NCBI RefSeq assembly: GCF_011752005.1
Contig: NZ_JAAIJZ010000005.1
Span: forward strand, 1 to 64,000
Direction of reading: 5' to 3'
DNA: 64,000 bases
Source of the DNA: Canibacter zhoujuaniae
GTDB taxonomy: Bacteria > Actinomycetota > Actinomycetes > Actinomycetales > Microbacteriaceae
Shown: in pieces, positions 1 through 8,232 of the stretch
Layout of the letters: the number at the start of each line of letters is the position of its first letter
Position numbering within the stretch: the stretch's first letter is position 1
Made by a program: the position numbers and the translations under genes
The notes under the pieces: model-generated
What the model was told of the DNA's origin: nothing
The model's input: only the letters and a program-made list of their open reading frames with translations
The model's database searches: none

Positions 1-2016
1 AGCGTCGCGTGCCGCACGCTGCTGCAGCATCTCGTTATAAGCGCGCAACTCTGCCTCATCGGAGCGCTCAGCGGCGCGGTCACGGCGGCGCTGCTCTTTT
101 TCATCCGAACGCGCCCACTGCCACGCCAAGACCAGCATAATCAAAAGAGTTGGCAGCTCTCCAATGCCCCAAGCGATACCGCCGCCGTTTTGCTGATCGC
201 GTAAAGGATCCGCCCCCCATGTGCGCCCCATCGCACCAAACCAATCAGCCGCAAGCAGGCCGGTGCCGCTCATGATCGTAACTCCGAAGAAGGCGTGCGC
301 CCCCATAGTGACGAGTAATAAAACCATGCGCAGTGTGTGCGGATAGCGTTTCGGCACCGGATCTATGCCGATCAGCGTCAGGGTGAAAAAATAGCCGGAG
401 AGCAAAAAGTGCACAATCATCCACTGGTGCCCGAGGTGGGACTCCATCGCCCAGCGCAGCACCGGCGTGAAATAGAACACCCAGAGTGAGGCTGCGAAAA
501 TAAAACACGCCACAATCGGGTGCGTTACAAACTTTGCCCACGGGGTCTCAGTCAGCCACAGCACCCACTCACGCGCACCCCAAGAACCGTCGCGGCGTTT
601 TGCGGCCGCCCGCAGCAGCAGAGTTACCGGCGCGCCAAGCACCAGGAGGGTCGGAATCAACATAGTCAGGAACATGTGCCCGAGCATGTGCATGCTAAAC
701 AGATATGCCTCATAAACATTTAAGAAGCCGTTCGTGACGTATGCCAAAAGCAGCATTCCGGTTATGAAAGATGCAGTGCGCAGAATCGGCCATCTATCGC
801 CGCGTTTTCGCAAGCGCCACACCCCGAAGAGATAGAGCGCAATACCGCCTAGCGAGAAAGAAGCCCACAGCAAATCGAATTTCCACGCGTTGAATATGCT
901 TGCAGGTGTAAACTCAGGCGGGAGCGGATCCCCCGTTAGATACTCTGCAGGGGTGATTTCGCGCTGTGATTCACGCGCTACTTCGATAGGTTGCGGGGTT
1001 GCAGTGCGGCCGAGGGCACCAGCAAAACCAGAGGCTGCTCCCATCACGGCAAGCTCCAAAAGCACCAGAGCTACAAAAGTCTTGCGGATCGCGGCAAACC
1101 CCTGCTTTCCGGCAACCGCCCCGGTTGCTGCGCGTTCCAGTGAGTTAATAATGCGCAGCCGTTGCCACGCCCCGAAGGCAATAGCTAACACCAAGGTGAC
1201 AGCTTTGGCGATCAGCAGCCTGCCGTAACCAGTGCCCCAAATATCGTCTACAGTTGACAGGCGAATAACGCCGCTAACGACGCCGGATGCAGCGACGATA
1301 AACGACGCCCACAGCGCTAAAAATGAGTAGCGCTGCACGATATTCACGAGCTGCTGTGGTTTTGCACTGCTTGCTATTAAAGACACCGCTACCAGCCCAC
1401 CGAGCCAGACTGCAGCGCCTGTTATGTGCATAAAAATTGCGTTGACGGCGAGACTATGCCCGCTTGCGCCAGCGGCATGGCCCTGCGCCGCAAGCGGCAG
1501 CAGTGTCAGCCCAGCTGTGAGAAGCGGCAGCAGCAGGAGCTTCCGAGAGCGGATTCCAAAGCAGAGCACAGTTGTGAGAGCCGCGCTTAAAACCAGTAAG
1601 AACCAGTACTGTCCAAGCTCGAACTCGGTAATGAACTGAAGCAGCGCCGCGCCAAACTGTGCGTCTGCGCTGAAGCTCTGATTGCTGACATCAATAAAGG
1701 TTGTCACTGTTGCGAGCATCCCGGCAACTGTCAGCACTGCTGCCGCACCGGCGGCAAGGTCGATCGTTTTTCCCCACAGTTTACTCTTGGGGTCGAGCGC
1801 CCAGAGTGCAAGAACGAGAGAGCCGACCGTTATCGCCAGAGCCACGTTTACAACCGTGCGCGAGGCCGGCACCGCATAACGCACAAAAACACCGGGATCC
1901 AGCAGCGCTCGTGCAGCGCTAGCACCACCCATATCGAGACCGGCGGCGAGTGTGAGCGCTGTCGTCACCAGCAGCAGTATTAGCGCTGGTATAAAGATAC
2001 GGACAGATTTACTCAC
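1..2016 (-). CDS. CopD-CtaG fusion membrane protein (partial)
   Basis: My reverse-strand translation gives one open frame from a GTG at 2016 to the window edge, at least 672 residues. An in-frame TAG lies 12 nt upstream, so the start is well bounded. The N-terminal half is a multi-pass CopD-like copper-resistance domain (GHAAG and 'FMHITGAAVWLGGL' stretch). The C-terminal half is a caa3-type CtaG cytochrome oxidase assembly domain ('FSMHMLGHMFLTMLIP', 'GHQWMIVHFLLSGYFF'). Such fusions are known in actinobacteria and act in the membrane in copper delivery to the oxidase. The visible C-terminus is charged and coiled-coil-like. The stop lies outside the window. Confidence 0.85.
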   Translation of the reverse strand, partial: MSKSVRIFIPALILLLVTTALTLAAGLDMGGASAARALLDPGVFVRYAVPASRTVVNVALAITVGSLVLALWALDPKSKLWGKTIDLAAGAAAVLTVAGMLATVTTFIDVSNQSFSADAQFGAALLQFITEFELGQYWFLLVLSAALTTVLCFGIRSRKLLLLPLLTAGLTLLPLAAQGHAAGASGHSLAVNAIFMHITGAAVWLGGLVAVSLIASSAKPQQLVNIVQRYSFLALWASFIVAASGVVSGVIRLSTVDDIWGTGYGRLLIAKAVTLVLAIAFGAWQRLRIINSLERAATGAVAGKQGFAAIRKTFVALVLLELAVMGAASGFAGALGRTATPQPIEVARESQREITPAEYLTGDPLPPEFTPASIFNAWKFDLLWASFSLGGIALYLFGVWRLRKRGDRWPILRTASFITGMLLLAYVTNGFLNVYEAYLFSMHMLGHMFLTMLIPTLLVLGAPVTLLLRAAAKRRDGSWGAREWVLWLTETPWAKFVTHPIVACFIFAASLWVFYFTPVLRWAMESHLGHQWMIVHFLLSGYFFTLTLIGIDPVPKRYPHTLRMVLLLVTMGAHAFFGVTIMSGTGLLAADWFGAMGRTWGADPLRDQQNGGGIAWGIGELPTLLIMLVLAWQWARSDEKEQRRRDRAAERSDEAELRAYNEMLQQRAARDA

Positions 2017-2033
2017 CCGTCTAGCCTACCGGA

Positions 2034-2073
2034 GACAAAAATCCCGGGGCCGCGATAGCTGCGACCCCGGGAT
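2034..2073 (-). terminator. Rho-independent terminator of hup
   Basis: A perfect 9-bp inverted repeat (ATCCCGGGG at 2041-2049, CCCCGGGAT at 2065-2073) is followed on the minus strand by TTTTGTC. It lies 20 nt past the HU stop codon and just before the copD-ctaG gene. Confidence 0.85.
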
Positions 2074-2092
2074 CTAAATTCTTTTAAAAGAT

Positions 2093-2374
2093 TTACTTCT
2101 TAACAGCTGCCTTCAGCTTTGAACCGATGGTAGCCTTTGCACGCTTACCAGCTGGAATGTTGATGGTCTCGCCGGTCTGTGGGTTGCGGCCAGTGCGAGC
2201 AGCGGTCTCGATGGTGTCGAAGGTTACCCAACCTGGGATTGAAACTTTACCGCCGTTAGCGAGGGTCTCAGCAACTGCGCTGAAGAGACCGTCGATTACG
2301 CTGTTTACTGCTGCCTGGCTCTGACCGGTCTCTGCAGCTACCTTTGCAACGAGTTCAGTCTTGTTGAGTGACAT
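2093..2374 (-). CDS. hup: HU-family DNA-binding protein
   Basis: A 93-residue protein with the complete HU/IHF fold: 'MSLNKTELVAKVAAETGQ' at the N-terminus, the GWVTF segment near residue 47, and the beta-arm motif 'GRNPQTGE' near residue 62. HU dimers bend and compact nucleoid DNA. This is the short form, without the long Lys/Ala-rich tail seen in mycobacterial HupB. The start is supported by GAAAGGA about 7 nt upstream. It is monocistronic, with its own terminator. The 292 bp upstream contain no gene I can support. Confidence 0.95.
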   Translation of the reverse strand: MSLNKTELVAKVAAETGQSQAAVNSVIDGLFSAVAETLANGGKVSIPGWVTFDTIETAARTGRNPQTGETINIPAGKRAKATIGSKLKAAVKK

Positions 2375-2666
2375 TTGTCATCCTTTCAAAGTGGGGTATC
2401 CACCCTAATTGTTTAAGACTCAAGGGAAGCCCCACAAGGGGAGTTTCCACCGTGACGGTGCCACGGAGTCGATCAGTTGATCTGACGCTAATTTACCCCA
2501 GTAATCGCCTATTAGCGGTGTTTTGCGGCGACTTTTTTAGTGTTTGCCCCGCAATTTTCCGGTTTCTCAGAGTTTTTTATGGTTTTTAACCCGATTTTGC
2601 GCTTTTCGAGGCTTGCAAATATCTTCGATTTCCATAGCTGAGATAGGCGCAAGGGTTACATCGTCT

Positions 2667-2966
2667 TTAATATTCGGCGTCAACTGCGGCGCGCGCAGCA
2701 GAGCGCGGTTTCACTATCTCGACAACCTGCAGATGCTCCGGGTGCACGCTGTATTCTGCAAGGGCTGCCGCGTCTGCAAAGTCAGTGATTAAAACTAAAT
2801 CCCAGTTGCCCTCAGCTCCAAGACTCTCCGCATGCACCTCTATATGCTCTAGAGTCGGAATTTTACCGTCCATAGCCTTAAGCGCCGCAGCGCACTCGGC
2901 GGCTTGCTCAGCTCGCGCCTCGACGGTGGCGCCGTTCATTTTCCACATCACAACGTGTCGCAGCAT
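2667..2966 (-). CDS. Dabb (stress-response A/B barrel) domain protein
   Basis: A 99-residue single-domain protein. It opens with 'MLRHVVMWKM' and continues to 'HPEHLQVVEIVKP', the typical start and late 'HP.H' segment of dimeric alpha-beta barrel (Dabb, PF07876) proteins. These small proteins are usually of unknown cellular role; some are related to polyketide cyclases or monooxygenases. The gene stands alone between hup and the ribosomal protein block. Function cannot be inferred further. Confidence 0.8.
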   Translation of the reverse strand: MLRHVVMWKMNGATVEARAEQAAECAAALKAMDGKIPTLEHIEVHAESLGAEGNWDLVLITDFADAAALAEYSVHPEHLQVVEIVKPRSAARAAVDAEY

Positions 2967-3042
2967 TTACTTCTCCCAGCTCTCGATTTTGAATCCATCC
3001 ATAACGATACCGCTTCATCCGCACACCTAGAATGCAAAAGCA

Positions 3043-3074
3043 TAAGGGCGGACACTTAACAGTGCCCGCCCTTA
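3043..3074 (-). terminator. Terminator after rpsN
   Basis: Arms TAAGGGCGGACACT (3043-3056) and AGTGCCCGCCCTTA (3061-3074) pair over 14 bp with one mismatch around a 4-nt loop. On the minus strand the stem is followed by a T-containing stretch. It lies 22 nt past rpsN. Confidence 0.75.
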
Positions 3075-3095
3075 CGTCAGTATATGTATAAGCGT

Positions 3096-3401
3096 TTACC
3101 AGCTTGACTTGGTGATGCCTGGCAGCTCACCGCGGTGTGCCATATCGCGGAAACGCACACGGCTGACGCCGTATTTTGAAAGTACGCCACGTGGACGACC
3201 GTCGATTACGTCGCGGCTGCGCACACGCACTGGAGAAGCGTTGCGTGGCAGCTTCTGCAGGCCACGACGAGCAGCTTCACGGCTCTCAGGGGTGCCGTTT
3301 GGGTCTACGAGAGCTTTCTTCAGCTCTGCGCGACGCTCTGCGTAGCGCGCAACAACTTCCTGGCGCTGTTTGTTCTTAGCGATCATGCTTTTCTTCGCCA
3401 T
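3096..3401 (-). CDS. rpsN: 30S ribosomal protein S14, zinc-independent form
   Basis: A 101-residue S14 ('MAKKSMIAKNKQRQ' to 'GELPGITKSSW'). It is the long form without the two CxxC zinc-ribbon motifs found in short S14. Last gene of rpmB-rpmG-rpsN, two bases after rpmG. In actinobacteria such Cys-less paralogues are commonly repressed by Zur and swapped in during zinc starvation. Its position just downstream of zur and the zinc transporter fits that, but whether a zinc-binding copy exists elsewhere cannot be seen here. Confidence 0.95.
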   Translation of the reverse strand: MAKKSMIAKNKQRQEVVARYAERRAELKKALVDPNGTPESREAARRGLQKLPRNASPVRVRSRDVIDGRPRGVLSKYGVSRVRFRDMAHRGELPGITKSSW

Positions 3402-3403
3402 GA

Positions 3404-3571
3404 TTAGCGCTCCTCTCGGAATTCAACGTGCTTACGAACTACCGGATCGTACTTCTTGAGCACGAGTCGATCTGGAGTGTTGCGGCGGTTCTTCTTGGTT
3501 ACGTAGGTGTAACCGGTGCCTGCGGTAGAGCGCAGTTTAATGATTGGGCGAACGTCTTGAGCTTTTGCCAT
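3404..3571 (-). CDS. rpmG: 50S ribosomal protein L33, zinc-independent form
   Basis: A 55-residue protein read on the minus strand from an ATG at 3571: 'MAKAQDVRPIIKLRSTAGTG', then 'YVTKKNRRNTPDRL' and 'KKYDPVVRKHVEF'. This is a clear L33. The CxxC pairs of zinc-binding L33 are absent; the corresponding place reads 'YVTKKNRRN'. It sits tightly between rpmB (stop one base upstream) and rpsN, so the three are one transcript. It is short enough to be missed by ORF length filters. Confidence 0.95.
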   Translation of the reverse strand: MAKAQDVRPIIKLRSTAGTGYTYVTKKNRRNTPDRLVLKKYDPVVRKHVEFREER

Positions 3572-3572
3572 T

Positions 3573-3809
3573 TTAGAGCTTCACCCCACGCTTCTGCAGA
3601 TCTGCAACTACGGCTTCGATACCGCGCGCATCGATAACCTTGATTCCCTTTGCTGACAGGGTCAGGGTAACCTTGCGGCCGAGTGAAGGCACGAAGTAGG
3701 TCTTTTTCTGAATGTTTGGATCAAACCGACGCTTGGTGCGGCGGTGTGAGTGTGATACGTTGTGGCCAAAGCCTGGAACGGCTCCGGTCACCTGGCACAC
3801 TGCTGCCAT
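3573..3809 (-). CDS. rpmB: 50S ribosomal protein L28, zinc-independent form
   Basis: A 78-residue L28 ('VCQVTGAVPGFGHNVSHSH', 'RRTKRRFDPNIQ'). The CxxC of zinc-binding L28 is broken: the second Cys is Thr (CQVT). First gene of the rpmB-rpmG-rpsN unit. GAGAGGAAA precedes the ATG. A perfect palindrome lies about 20-40 nt upstream in the probable leader. A candidate promoter upstream reads TTGCGC, 17 nt, TAAGCT near 3920-3950. Confidence 0.93.
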   Translation of the reverse strand: MAAVCQVTGAVPGFGHNVSHSHRRTKRRFDPNIQKKTYFVPSLGRKVTLTLSAKGIKVIDARGIEAVVADLQKRGVKL

Positions 3810-3829
3810 AAATGTTTCCTCTCAGTACC

Positions 3830-3850
3830 GAAGAATCGCAGTGATTCTTC
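3830..3850 (-). promoter_or_regulatory. Palindrome in the rpmB leader
   Basis: GAAGAATC (3830-3837) and GATTCTTC (3843-3850) are a perfect 8-bp inverted repeat with a 5-nt spacer, 20 nt upstream of the rpmB start. It could be an operator or an RNA hairpin in the leader. It does not match the TGAAAAT-type Zur consensus known from other actinobacteria, so I do not call it a Zur box. Confidence 0.45.
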
Positions 3851-3979
3851 CCAAGATCTCTTGTCTGCGTCCCGGCCGGTTGGCACGGGTCACGGTCTGC
3901 GCTCCTAGGAGAGAACACAGCCAAGAATCAAGCTTACGCTAGTTAGCACAGCCTGCGCAAGTTTGATTACCGCGCTAGA

Positions 3980-4366
3980 TTAACGACATTTAGCGCAGAT
4001 ACCGAAGATGTCGATCACGTGCTTTACGTCACTGTAGCCGTGTCGCTTTGCTTCTTCTTGCGCCCAGCGTTCAACTGGGGCGGCCGCAATCTCAACCGCT
4101 GCCCCGCATTTGCGGCAAATGAGGTGGTGGTGATGGTGGTCTGTGCTGCAAAATCGAAAGAGGTTTTCACCCTCGGGTGAGTTCAGCATGTCTGCCTCAC
4201 CCAGTTCCACCAAGGTGGCGAGCGAACGGTAGACGGTTGCAAGCCCGATGGTGCTGCCCTCAGCGCGCAAACGATCGTGCAGCTGTTGGGCACTCACAAA
4301 CCCGGTCTCGGCCGCCATGGCCGCCCGCACAGCCTCACGCTGCCAGGTGTTCCGCTTTACAACCAT
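3980..4366 (-). CDS. zur: Zinc uptake regulator, Fur family
   Basis: A 128-residue Fur-family repressor. An N-terminal winged helix (residues about 1-80, 'LATVYRSLATL' recognition helix region) precedes a dimerisation and metal domain with 'DHHHHHLICRKC' and a terminal 'CAKC'. The two CxxC pairs form the structural zinc site. The Zur assignment rather than Fur rests on context: it is last after znuA-znuC-znuB-znuB2 and directly before Cys-less ribosomal proteins. It should repress zinc import when zinc-loaded, probably including its own operon. Confidence 0.9.
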   Translation of the reverse strand: MVVKRNTWQREAVRAAMAAETGFVSAQQLHDRLRAEGSTIGLATVYRSLATLVELGEADMLNSPEGENLFRFCSTDHHHHHLICRKCGAAVEIAAAPVERWAQEEAKRHGYSDVKHVIDIFGICAKCR

Positions 4367-4418
4367 TTTCGCTCCTTAGGGCTCTGCACAAGATTGTAAT
4401 GTGTTTAGTTTAAATATG

Positions 4419-5210
4419 TCAGGTGCGGATCGCGCGCACACCGAGTGACAGCAAAAACAAGAGCGCGACAACCAGGCCGATTGCGCCTCCGGCGGCAACT
4501 GCAAAATGCCATGACAGCCACAGGCCGACTGCGCTGGCGGTAACCGCCAAAATGAATGCGACCGGCGGCACCCAGGCGATGTTTCGCACTAAAAGCTGTG
4601 CGGTTGCGGCCGGCCCAACAACAAGCGAGACCGCAAGAATTGCGCCCACGGCCGGCATTGCCACAACGATTGTTGCGGCGGTGATGGCTGTCGCCACTAA
4701 CTCAGGCAGCAGTGGATTGCCGCCCGCCGCCCGAAATCCGATGCGATCGAATGTGTCATAAAACAGTGCTCTATGTGTGAAACCGAGCACTGCGACAACG
4801 CTGCCAAGCACTACTGCGGCAACCACAATATCTGTTGTTTGCACACCGAATAGAGAACCGATAAGCAGCGATTCAACCGGAATTGAGCTGCCACCCTGCA
4901 GGGAAGCGAGCAGGGATCCGAGCGCAAAACCGAAAACCAGCACGATACCCGTTGCCGTGCCCGCCCCCTGTCGCTTAACACGACTGAGCAAAGCGAGCAA
5001 CACTGTCAGGAGGAGGGCAGCAACCGCCTGCCCGAAAAGCACATTAATCCCCAGCATTGCGGCTATTACGCCACCGGGGAAGGTTGCGTGACTGAGCGCT
5101 ACCGAGTAGAAAGCCCGCCCACGCATCACAATCAGCGGCCCGACTATCGCAGCAAGCATGGAGAGCAGCAGAAGTTCAACGGCTGCGCGTTCGAGATAGC
5201 TTAGTGTCAC
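4419..5210 (-). CDS. Zinc/manganese ABC transporter permease, second subunit
   Basis: A 263-residue ZnuB/TroC-family permease with about eight membrane segments ('GRAFYSVALSHATFPGGVIAAMLG', 'VVGPAATAQLL'). A longer upstream reading frame exists. I place the start at the GTG (5208-5210) that overlaps the TGA of the preceding permease (GTGA), giving 'VTLSYLERAAVELLLLS'. Two different permeases in tandem suggest a heterodimeric channel served by one ATPase and one binding protein. The zur gene follows after 52 nt. Confidence 0.88.
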   Translation of the reverse strand: MTLSYLERAAVELLLLSMLAAIVGPLIVMRGRAFYSVALSHATFPGGVIAAMLGINVLFGQAVAALLLTVLLALLSRVKRQGAGTATGIVLVFGFALGSLLASLQGGSSIPVESLLIGSLFGVQTTDIVVAAVVLGSVVAVLGFTHRALFYDTFDRIGFRAAGGNPLLPELVATAITAATIVVAMPAVGAILAVSLVVGPAATAQLLVRNIAWVPPVAFILAVTASAVGLWLSWHFAVAAGGAIGLVVALLFLLSLGVRAIRT

Positions 5211-6079
5211 TGCGCAACCTTTCTGCTCTGTAGTTTGCGAGCTAGAGAAGGCAGCAGGGTCAGCCCGTATATTGCGATGAGGGCAAGCACTACCGCTGCA
5301 CCCGCGGGGGTGTTTACGCCCAGCGCGAATGACGACCAAATTGCAAAAGCAATGCCTACGAAACTGGCGAATGCGGTGATCAGAAACGCCAGGAGCACCG
5401 TTCCCCAGAGTCTGTTAGTGAGCTGCCGAGCGGCTGCTGTTGGCACGATAAGCAGCGCTGTAACCAGCAGATTACCGAGCGCTTGCACACCAGCCACTAT
5501 CAGAAACGCAATCGCAACCCCGAGGATGAGGTCGGTAGCCAGCACACTGTAACCGGCGGCGCGGAAACCGCTCACATCATGCGCACGGAAGATCTGTCGT
5601 CGCCAAGTCATGAGGATCATGAGCACTGAGAGCAGCGCTACACAGCTAAGGGCGATCAGCTGCGTCGCGGTGACGGTCAGCAGATGCCCAAATAACAGCG
5701 CATTCAAGGCGCTCACATAGTCCTGCTGCCGTGAAACGAGCACGATGCCGAGGCTGAACGCGCTGGTGAGGATCACCGCGACAGCCGCATCATTACCGAG
5801 CTTGCCGCGCTGCGTGAGGAGGGTGATAAGCACGACCGCGATCGTTGCGGCAACAAGCGCGCCAGGTAGGAGGAGTGTTGATCCGCCAATAATATAGCCG
5901 ATTACTAGACCGGGAAACACCGCGTGCACGAGCCCGTCAGTGACAAACTCGAGGTCTCGAAAACTCACGAAAAGCCCGATAATACTGGCTGCAGCTGCGA
6001 GCATGAGCATGGTTAATAAACCGCGCATTATGAACGGCAGTTGAAAGGCGGCAAGTAAGTCTGTGAAGGTCACGGGCAC
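5207..6079 (-). CDS. znuB: Zinc ABC transporter permease
   Basis: A 290-residue ABC-3 family permease ('FRDLEFVTDGLVHAVFPGLVIG', 'ALLIVPTAAARQL'), with multiple hydrophobic helices. It overlaps the end of znuC. The first possible start is a GTG at 6079; a second GTG at 6073 overlaps the znuC stop (GTGA) and is an equally good choice. It forms the inner-membrane channel with the following permease. Confidence 0.9.
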   Translation of the reverse strand: MPVTFTDLLAAFQLPFIMRGLLTMLMLAAAASIIGLFVSFRDLEFVTDGLVHAVFPGLVIGYIIGGSTLLLPGALVAATIAVVLITLLTQRGKLGNDAAVAVILTSAFSLGIVLVSRQQDYVSALNALLFGHLLTVTATQLIALSCVALLSVLMILMTWRRQIFRAHDVSGFRAAGYSVLATDLILGVAIAFLIVAGVQALGNLLVTALLIVPTAAARQLTNRLWGTVLLAFLITAFASFVGIAFAIWSSFALGVNTPAGAAVVLALIAIYGLTLLPSLARKLQSRKVAQ

Positions 6080-6957
6080 TCTTCAGGATCTGCGGCGGCG
6101 TGCGTGTGCATCTCGTGAATGTGGTCGCCGTGGTGCACGTGGTGCTGATGCCCGGTGTCTTCGTGGCGAGTAGTGAGTTTGTGCGCGTCTATCTCAACAG
6201 TTGTGTCGTGGAATGTGGCCGCGACGTTTTCAAGGGTGAGCGCTTGGGCAATAGTGCCGAACGCGATCATACGCTGGTCGAGGAGCATCACGTGAGTGCA
6301 GGCATCTCGCGCTATCTCAAGGTCGTGCGTGCTCACAACAACGGCACATCCGCTCTCTCTAAGAGCTGTAATAGTGCGCAGTAAGGCGTCGCGATTGGGC
6401 CGGTCGAGACCGTTAAACGGCTCATCTAGCAGCAGTAGGCGTGGTTTTGCGACGAGAGCGCGAGCAAGAATTGCACGCTGCTGCTGCCCGCCGGAGAGGT
6501 CTGAGAAAAGTTTTTTCGCGTGCTCTGTCAGGCCTACAGTCGACAAGGCTTCACTGATGGCGGCTTTGCCGTTTTTTCCGATCGGTTGCAGCGCACGGCG
6601 GTGACTGTAGAGACCCATTGCGAGGACCTGCTGCACAGACACAGGAATCTGCAGGTTGCGACTGTCTGCTTGAGGCAGCAGCCCCAGTTGTTTGTTTGCG
6701 GATCCGGGCCGCACCCCGAGCACCTGCGCGCTGCCGCCAAGATGCTCAGTAAGCCCGGCGAGACCGTTCAGCAGCGTCGATTTTCCGCTGCCGTTTGGCC
6801 CGATTAAAGCAACCGACTCGCCCGCATGCAGGGTGGCGGTGATGTTTGCTGCCGCTGCCCTGCCGGCGTAGCCAAAACTGGCGTCTCGCAGATCAACCAC
6901 GGCTGCTGCCTGCGCAGGCTTTCGTGGCGGGATCGGTCTTGTTAAAGTTTTACTCAT
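6070..6957 (-). CDS. znuC: Zinc ABC transporter ATP-binding protein with His-rich tail
   Basis: A 295-residue ABC ATPase. Walker A is GPNGSGKST (near residue 53), the signature is LSGGQQQR, Walker B is 'RLLLLDEP', and the switch His is in 'VVSTHD'. The last 30 residues carry a His-dense tail ('HQHHVHHGDHIHEMHTH'), unusual for this subunit and a plausible cytoplasmic zinc-binding or sensing tail. The gene lies 86 nt after znuA and overlaps znuB. Confidence 0.93.
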   Translation of the reverse strand: MSKTLTRPIPPRKPAQAAAVVDLRDASFGYAGRAAAANITATLHAGESVALIGPNGSGKSTLLNGLAGLTEHLGGSAQVLGVRPGSANKQLGLLPQADSRNLQIPVSVQQVLAMGLYSHRRALQPIGKNGKAAISEALSTVGLTEHAKKLFSDLSGGQQQRAILARALVAKPRLLLLDEPFNGLDRPNRDALLRTITALRESGCAVVVSTHDLEIARDACTHVMLLDQRMIAFGTIAQALTLENVAATFHDTTVEIDAHKLTTRHEDTGHQHHVHHGDHIHEMHTHAAADPEECP

Positions 6958-7043
6958 CTCGCTGTATCGCTTGACTGGGGTGTGAGGTTAGACAGTTCTC
7001 GAACAAGGTTGTGCCAGATCGAATGCCGCCTTTTACTCCCGCA

Positions 7044-8132
7044 CTAGTTTGTGACTTCTTGTGGCACAGGAGAAGGATCGTATCCCCACGCCTGCAGGAT
7101 ATTTTCTGTGTTGGCGATCGTTGCCCCGATGTAGGTGTTTGCCGGCGGTTCTACACCGACAGCATCAGCATAAATCGGATCTGTGACAAGCACCACGTTT
7201 GCCTCGTTTGCAACGGTTTTGCTGAGCCGATCACTAACGCTTGACTCAAAGAAGATAGCCTGCACACCCGATTTTTTAATGTTGGCAACAAGCTCGTTAA
7301 TTTCCGCAGCACTCGGCTCGGAGTTATCTTCAAAGCTCGGGATCACGCTGCCAACAAACTCTATGCCATAACTGTCAAGGTAGTACAGGAGAGCATTATG
7401 GCTGCTCACAAACCGTTTTTTAGCAGGATCCACCTTCGCGAATTCTGACGCAATCCAGCTGTCAAGCGCAGCTAGTTTTTCACCATAGGCTGTCGCGTTT
7501 TCGTGATAGTACTCCCGGTTTTCTGGGTCTGCTTTACTCAGCGCCTCTGCAATTGGGTCAAGCATCTGCCGAGCCATTTTCGGTGCTGTCCAAATGTGCG
7601 GATTGACACCACCGTGATCGTGATCATGATCGTGATCGTGATCCTCAGCTTCGGTAGCGTGACCGTCGTGATCAGCTTCACCCTGCGCGGCAGATTTTGC
7701 GGTTATCTCTGCAGCGGCCTCTAGGTCTACAGCGTCTGCCGCCTCAACAATTTTGCCGTGAAAGCCACTCGATTTAATTGCCGAGTCGAGAAATTCTTCA
7801 AGCCCGACTCCGTTTAGAAAGAGAATGTCTGCCTCGCCGAGTGCGACTAGATCAGCTGGGGTTGGATCAAAATTGTGCGCACTGGCACCCGGTTTTAAAA
7901 GCCCGGTGAGTTGCACACGATCACCGGCAATTTGCGCAACAAAGTCTTGCACCTGGGTGGTGCTCGCAACTACTTTAAGTTTGCCTTCTGCGCTGCCGCT
8001 ACTCTGTGCTGCTCCGGTGTCAGAGGTGCCGCCTGTGGCGCATCCAGCAAGCGCGAGACCGCAGACTGCGAAAGCACCGATTAGGGTGGCGATTCTCTTT
8101 CGTAAACCGTTTTTTAGCATACCCTCCAGCAT
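7044..8132 (-). CDS. znuA: Zinc-binding lipoprotein of the ABC transporter
   Basis: A 362-residue cluster A-I metal-binding protein. A signal peptide ends in the lipobox LAGC (Cys near residue 30), so it is membrane-anchored outside the cell. Candidate metal ligands are the His of 'SAHNFDP', of 'NPHIWTAP' and of 'SSHNALLY', and the Asp of 'TDPIYAD'. A His/Asp loop ('EDHDHDHDHDHGG') precedes the second ligand, typical of zinc rather than manganese binders. An internal ATG (8120) four codons in is an alternative start. First gene of the znuA-znuC-znuB-znuB2-zur block. Confidence 0.93.
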   Translation of the reverse strand: MLEGMLKNGLRKRIATLIGAFAVCGLALAGCATGGTSDTGAAQSSGSAEGKLKVVASTTQVQDFVAQIAGDRVQLTGLLKPGASAHNFDPTPADLVALGEADILFLNGVGLEEFLDSAIKSSGFHGKIVEAADAVDLEAAAEITAKSAAQGEADHDGHATEAEDHDHDHDHDHGGVNPHIWTAPKMARQMLDPIAEALSKADPENREYYHENATAYGEKLAALDSWIASEFAKVDPAKKRFVSSHNALLYYLDSYGIEFVGSVIPSFEDNSEPSAAEINELVANIKKSGVQAIFFESSVSDRLSKTVANEANVVLVTDPIYADAVGVEPPANTYIGATIANTENILQAWGYDPSPVPQEVTN

Positions 8133-8138
8133 ACCCCT

Positions 8139-8155
8139 TAATGATAATCGTTCAC
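8139..8155 (-). promoter_or_regulatory. Candidate Zur operator upstream of znuA
   Basis: Read on the minus strand, TGAACGATTATCATTA resembles an imperfect TGATAAnnnTTATCA-type Fur/Zur palindrome (TGA...TCA with AT-rich centre). It is only 7-23 nt upstream of the znuA start, where a repressor would block transcription or initiation. The assignment depends on position and partial symmetry only. Confidence 0.4.
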
Positions 8156-8181
8156 AAATAGCGGTAGCTTGGGGTAATAGT

Positions 8182-8212
8182 TTGGGGGTCCGAGTAACAC
8201 CCGAACCCCCAA
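8182..8212 (-). terminator. Hairpin after the adhesin gene
   Basis: TTGGGGGT (8182-8189) pairs with ACCCCCAA (8205-8212), with an inner CG/CG pair. It lies about 20 nt past the adhesin stop and before znuA. There is no strong T tract, so this is a probable rather than certain terminator. Confidence 0.55.
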
Positions 8213-8232
8213 CAACTAACCTAGTCAGCTAG

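Noticed and set aside
7615..7650. Short gtgatc/gatcgt tandem repeats in znuA as a regulatory or CRISPR-like repeat
   Set aside because: They encode the His-Asp metal-binding loop of ZnuA; no spacer structure.
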